Source of the DNA: SAR324 cluster bacterium
Lineage (GTDB): Bacteria > SAR324 > NAC60-12
Direction of reading: 5' to 3'
Length of the DNA stretch: 64,000 nucleotides
NCBI GenBank assembly: GCA_015232315.1
Contig: JADFZZ010000024.1
Span: forward strand, 18,267 to 82,266
The notes beneath the pieces are model-generated. The model was not told where the DNA came from and made no database searches. It saw only the letters and a program-made list of their open reading frames with translations. Numbering within the stretch: the first letter of the stretch is position 1; each line of letters begins with the position of its first letter. The position numbers and the translations under genes are program-made. Below are positions 61,498-64,000 of this stretch, in pieces.

Positions 61498-63297
61498 ATG
61501 GGATTGAATATATTTTCCAAAGCAAAGCAAATTTATCGAGAAATAGAGCAGATTCCTCAGCAATTGGAAACCATATCCACCTTGCTTCAAACGAATGAAC
61601 AGTTATCTCGGCAAGTGGCCCTTCTGGAACAAGAGAATATCCAACTTCGTCAACAAATAGAGGCGCTGTCCTTATTAACAGCAACGCATGCTGCTCTACG
61701 CCAGCAAGTTGAGTCATTAACTGCGGAAAATAAAGAATTAAGGCAAAAGAACAAGGATTTAGAGGAAAAACTGCGAACCAATAGCGGGAACTCTTCCAAA
61801 CCACCGTCGTAAGATCCGCATCGTTCTAAAAAACCGCTGAATCCCGGCAAAAAGAACAAGGTGGTTACCGCTGATTTTGGGCAAAATAAAAAACCATCCT
61901 CCGAAACGGAGAAACAAGACTCAGTTTGCGATCCCATTTCCAAAAAAATTGAGAATTGTTTTCCCTCAACCCTGTGTGAGTGTGGTGGTTGTGTTCAAAT
62001 TGCGGCAAATTACCAGGCTCGTGATCAATTTGAAATTCCGGTGATCCAACCCCTTGTGACAGAATTCCGCATATTTTCTGGACGTTGCGATCAATGTGAT
62101 CAATATCATGAAGGACATCACCCTGAAGGTATTCCCACGGGTGTCCTTGGCCTCAGTTGGTCTGGATTTCTGTGTTGACCGGGGTTTACAAGTTATCGAA
62201 GCGTGAAGTTCAGCGCGTCCTGGAAGATATGTTTCGGATTTCAATCAGCCTTGGCAGTGTTTCAAACGCTGAAAAAATTGTCAGTGAGGCCCTGAAAGCT
62301 CCCGTGGAAGAAGCTCAGGAAGCCATTCAACACGAGAAAGTGGTTCATTGTGATGAAACCTCACATAAGCAAAATGGAAAGAAGCAATGGCTGTGGATCG
62401 CAGTTGGAGCCGTCTTTAGTGCAACCTGAAAACCCATGTCCTCTGGACATGGTCATGGTTCCAAGGCTCTGCCCGGAACCGGATGAATTCAAGAAAATGG
62501 ATTCTGGGCACGATCCCATCGAATTTAAAGAAGGGATGGTGTCTGTTCTGAATCATCGGGGTTCCAAGGATAGGAGTGATGACAAGAACTATGGAAAAAA
62601 CGTTGCTTAGTGTTAAGGCTAACCCCAGTATGTCAAGCCCTCTGGGCTTATCCCAAACCCACCCGTTCCACGGGTGGATTCTTTAGTGTGTTCCTGATCC
62701 GATCTTCCCGGGCTGCCAGTGTCGCTCAGGAAATACTGGGATTGGCCTTTAAGGGAATTCTCGTTTCAGATCGTTATTCCGCTTACACTTGGGTCGATGC
62801 CATGAAACGTCAGTTGTGTTGGGCGCACCTGATTCGAGATATTTTGAAAATCTCTCAAAGAGGGGGCGCCGATGAGAAGATTGGCGCGGATCTTCTTTGG
62901 CAAATCAAGCGCATGTTTCAATGGTGGCACAGACTTCGAAAGGGCAATATCAGTGGAACAAGGAAGTGAAAAAACAAGGAGAACCTGTCTCAACATTCTC
63001 AACATCAAAGAAGCTTTATGGACTTTTGTGGAACAGGAAGGGGTCGAACCCACAAATAATATCGCGGAACGGTTTTTGAGACCCTATGTTTTATGGCGAA
63101 AAAAGTCCTTTGGAACTCAGTCTGAGCGGGGTAACCGCTTTGTTGAGCGAATGATGACCGTCAGTATGTCCTGTCGACAGCAATCTCTGCCTGTGATTCC
63201 GTTCATTACTCAGGCATTAACAGCTCATTTTGGATCAAAAAACTATCCTTCATTGATTCCTCAAAACGATGATATTGCCATAAAAATGGCCTCATAG
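61498..63297 (+). pseudogene. IS66 transposase, broken
   Basis: Pieces in order are an N-terminal coiled coil and NSGNSSKPPS (61498-61809), a TAA at 61810 where the family has Gln, then the zinc-binding part (CECGGC, CDQCDQ) to about 62160. A frameshift there leads to KLSKREVQRVLEDMF and the DDE-type segment HCDETSHKQNGKKQWLWIA. A nested insertion lies at 62413-62688, then VFLIRSSRAASVAQ and GILVSDRYSAYTW. A second frameshift near 62965 precedes EPTNNIAERFLRPYVLWRKK and the end at 63297. It cannot make an active protein. Confidence 0.9.
62413..62688 (+). mobile_element. Nested 267-bp hairpin-ended insertion (IS200/IS605-like, non-autonomous)
   Basis: TCTTTAGTG occurs at 62413-62421 and 62680-62688. 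Removing one repeat and the DNA between restores the IS66 frame as VFSVFLIRSS. Near the left end is a perfect hairpin CCATGTCC-TCT-GGACATGG (62434-62452), and near the right end CCACCCGT-TCC-ACGGGTGG (62659-62677). Subterminal hairpins, no inverted ends and an insertion next to TTTAG fit a palindrome-associated derivative of IS200/IS605 elements. No TnpA or TnpB is encoded. Confidence 0.65.
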
Positions 63298-63315
63298 TTT
63301 CCCCCCCTTGAACGG

Positions 63316-63564
63316 TTACGATTTTAGTGCGATTGCCCTGTTGGCTGTCACTAATTTTACTTCCAGGACTGTGTGAGAATAAGCCACCTTTTCAGGTTTT
63401 AAAACCAGATTATCTCTGATTTGTTTTTGATAAAGATCTTTGATCTGATCCCCTGTTTTCTTTTTAAAAACCTGAAAGAACGCAGCTTCACTTTCAAAAG
63501 AACGCCCCGCGAGCTCTTTCAATGATGATAAATTATATGTTTGATAATGTATGCTATCAAACAT
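63316..63564 (-). pseudogene. Unknown gene fragment, 3' end cut by IS66
   Basis: An 82-residue minus-strand frame (SSLKELAGRSFESEAAFFQVF, KPEKVAYSHTVLEVKLVT) whose TAA stop lies inside the right end of the IS66-like element, so the original C terminus is missing. No family is recognised. It has no clear ribosome site, so even the start is uncertain. Confidence 0.4.
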
Positions 63565-63969
63565 ATAGAAATTTTACACGAGTGTTGTGTTTTGCCTTCC
63601 TTCAGGCTTGGAAAGAAGTATCTTTGATGTTGTAGAAACGGTAAGTGGCTGAAATCATTAGATTCAATAAAATTACCGGTTTTTAAATAACCACAATGAT
63701 TTCAATATGCTATCCAAAACACAACACTCAATAATTTTACATATACCGGAAATTTTAAATACCGTTTATGCCATGATTATGGCAAGGGAAAAACGCACCC
63801 CTGTGGCAGTCGAAAAACGCACCCCCTCCGTGAGAAAGAATTTGTAGTTTTGTTTATAATTTTTGAAAAATTTCGAGCTGTGCAGGTGATTTGAATATGT
63901 TGTAGAACAGGAATACACTGGATTTTGCGTTATTTTCCCCCAAAAAGAACCTTTTGATGCGAGAATCCT
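63565..63969. other. Intergenic stretch before a transposase start
   Basis: AT-rich, without a recognisable gene. It includes near-palindromic copies of CCGGT and GAAATTTTA-type words (AATTACCGGTTTTTAAA around 63670, TACCGGAAATTTTAAATA around 63745) and the two GAAAAACGCACCC repeats described separately. Confidence 0.5.
63788..63825. repeat. Paired GAAAAACGCACCCC repeats (possible IS21-type end)
   Basis: GAAAAACGCACCCC occurs at 63788-63801 and 63812-63825, a 24-bp spacing. Spaced direct repeats like these are found near the ends of IS21-family elements, where they bind the transposase. The right part of the element is outside the window. Confidence 0.5.
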
Positions 63970-64000
63970 ATGTCCAATTATGAAATCAAGATCCAGATAG
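63970..64000 (+). CDS. Start of a gene running off the window (possibly IS21 IstA)
   Basis: ATG at 63970 opens MSNYEIKIQI before the window ends. The context (spaced GAAAAACGCACCC repeats 145-180 bases upstream, transposon neighbourhood) suggests an IS21-type transposase, but ten residues are too few to say. Confidence 0.35.
   Translation, partial: MSNYEIKIQI

Larger units (their letters stand above)
61380..63319 (+). mobile_element. IS66-family (ISBst12-like) insertion sequence, inactive
   Basis: The 19-base ends GTAACCGTTCAAGGGGGGG (61380-61398) and its exact reverse complement (63301-63319) bound a 1940-bp element whose only gene is an IS66 transposase, as in the ISBst12 subgroup that lacks tnpA and tnpB. 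No 8-base target duplication is seen, so the flanks may have recombined. The transposase is broken in several places and carries a nested insertion. Confidence 0.88.

Noticed and set aside
61498..62610. Several small independent genes in the IS66 region
   Set aside because: They are fragments of one transposase in order, separated by a stop codon, frameshifts and a nested insertion.

Overview
The window (about 45% G+C by eye) comes from a free-living, motile, signalling-rich Gram-negative bacterium. Evidence for this is a flagellar export gene (fliR), CheV, ExbB/ExbD, the tig-clpP-clpX order, a DksA-type regulator, methylmalonyl-CoA mutase, split glycine decarboxylase (gcvPA), and many multi-domain kinases and class III nucleotide cyclases. 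A deltaproteobacterial or SAR324-like affiliation fits, but that is an inference from gene content, not a phylogenetic result. No rRNA, tRNA or CRISPR array was seen.

Layout. 1-440: wreck of a molybdopterin oxidoreductase. 605-4529: overlapping pair of a three-PAS hybrid histidine kinase and a response-regulator/histidine kinase. 4554-7564: thioesterase, MarR regulator, Uma2-like protein, periplasmic rhodanese and queF. 7620-13105: fliR, a DksA-like protein and a run of RNA-modification genes (rsmB, an RumA/RlmD-type methyltransferase, miaB). 13349-15866: a tight three-gene operon (unknown acidic protein, class IV aminotransferase, scramblase-like protein). 15912-20825: a 1637-residue Ser/Thr kinase-ATPase-GAF-adenylate cyclase fusion. 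20989-21828: DUF547 lipoprotein-like/secreted protein.

21829-32689 is an accessory island. It holds a decayed Calx-beta/DUF1566 surface protein, an Rpn-type PD-(D/E)XK protein and a remnant of a second one, four copies of a G-rich dispersed repeat, a mosaic duplication of the DUF547 locus, a 182-bp inverted-repeat element, a group II intron 5' fragment and five intact two-gene toxin-antitoxin-like pairs (PIN/AF2212-like, DUF5615/DUF433, HepT/MntA, HEPN/nucleotidyltransferase, RES/Xre) plus a truncated PIN gene. Two ordinary chromosomal genes (a nucleotide-sugar epimerase and a sigma54 response regulator) sit in its middle.

32690-50355 is mostly core: methylmalonyl-CoA mutase, aldehyde dehydrogenase, a CHASE2 adenylate cyclase, a cupin, TerB, gcvT-gcvH-gcvPA, a U32 peptidase, a PfkB kinase, clpX, clpP and tig. 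50666-60927 is a dense signalling block: cheV, an Hpt protein, a STAS/zinc-ribbon protein and a 7TM-DISM/GAF/adenylate cyclase in one operon, then exbBD on the other strand, then a second 7TM-DISM receptor fused to histidine kinase, receiver and SpoIIE phosphatase. The STAS protein and the SpoIIE phosphatase are natural candidates for partner switching. This block is the best candidate for an undescribed integrated signalling system.

61138-64000 is a transposon graveyard: a dead IS66/ISBst12-like element with perfect 19-bp ends that itself carries a 267-bp hairpin-ended insertion resembling a non-autonomous IS200/IS605 element, flanked by two reading frames whose stop codons lie in the IS ends, then the start of what may be an IS21-type element at the window edge.
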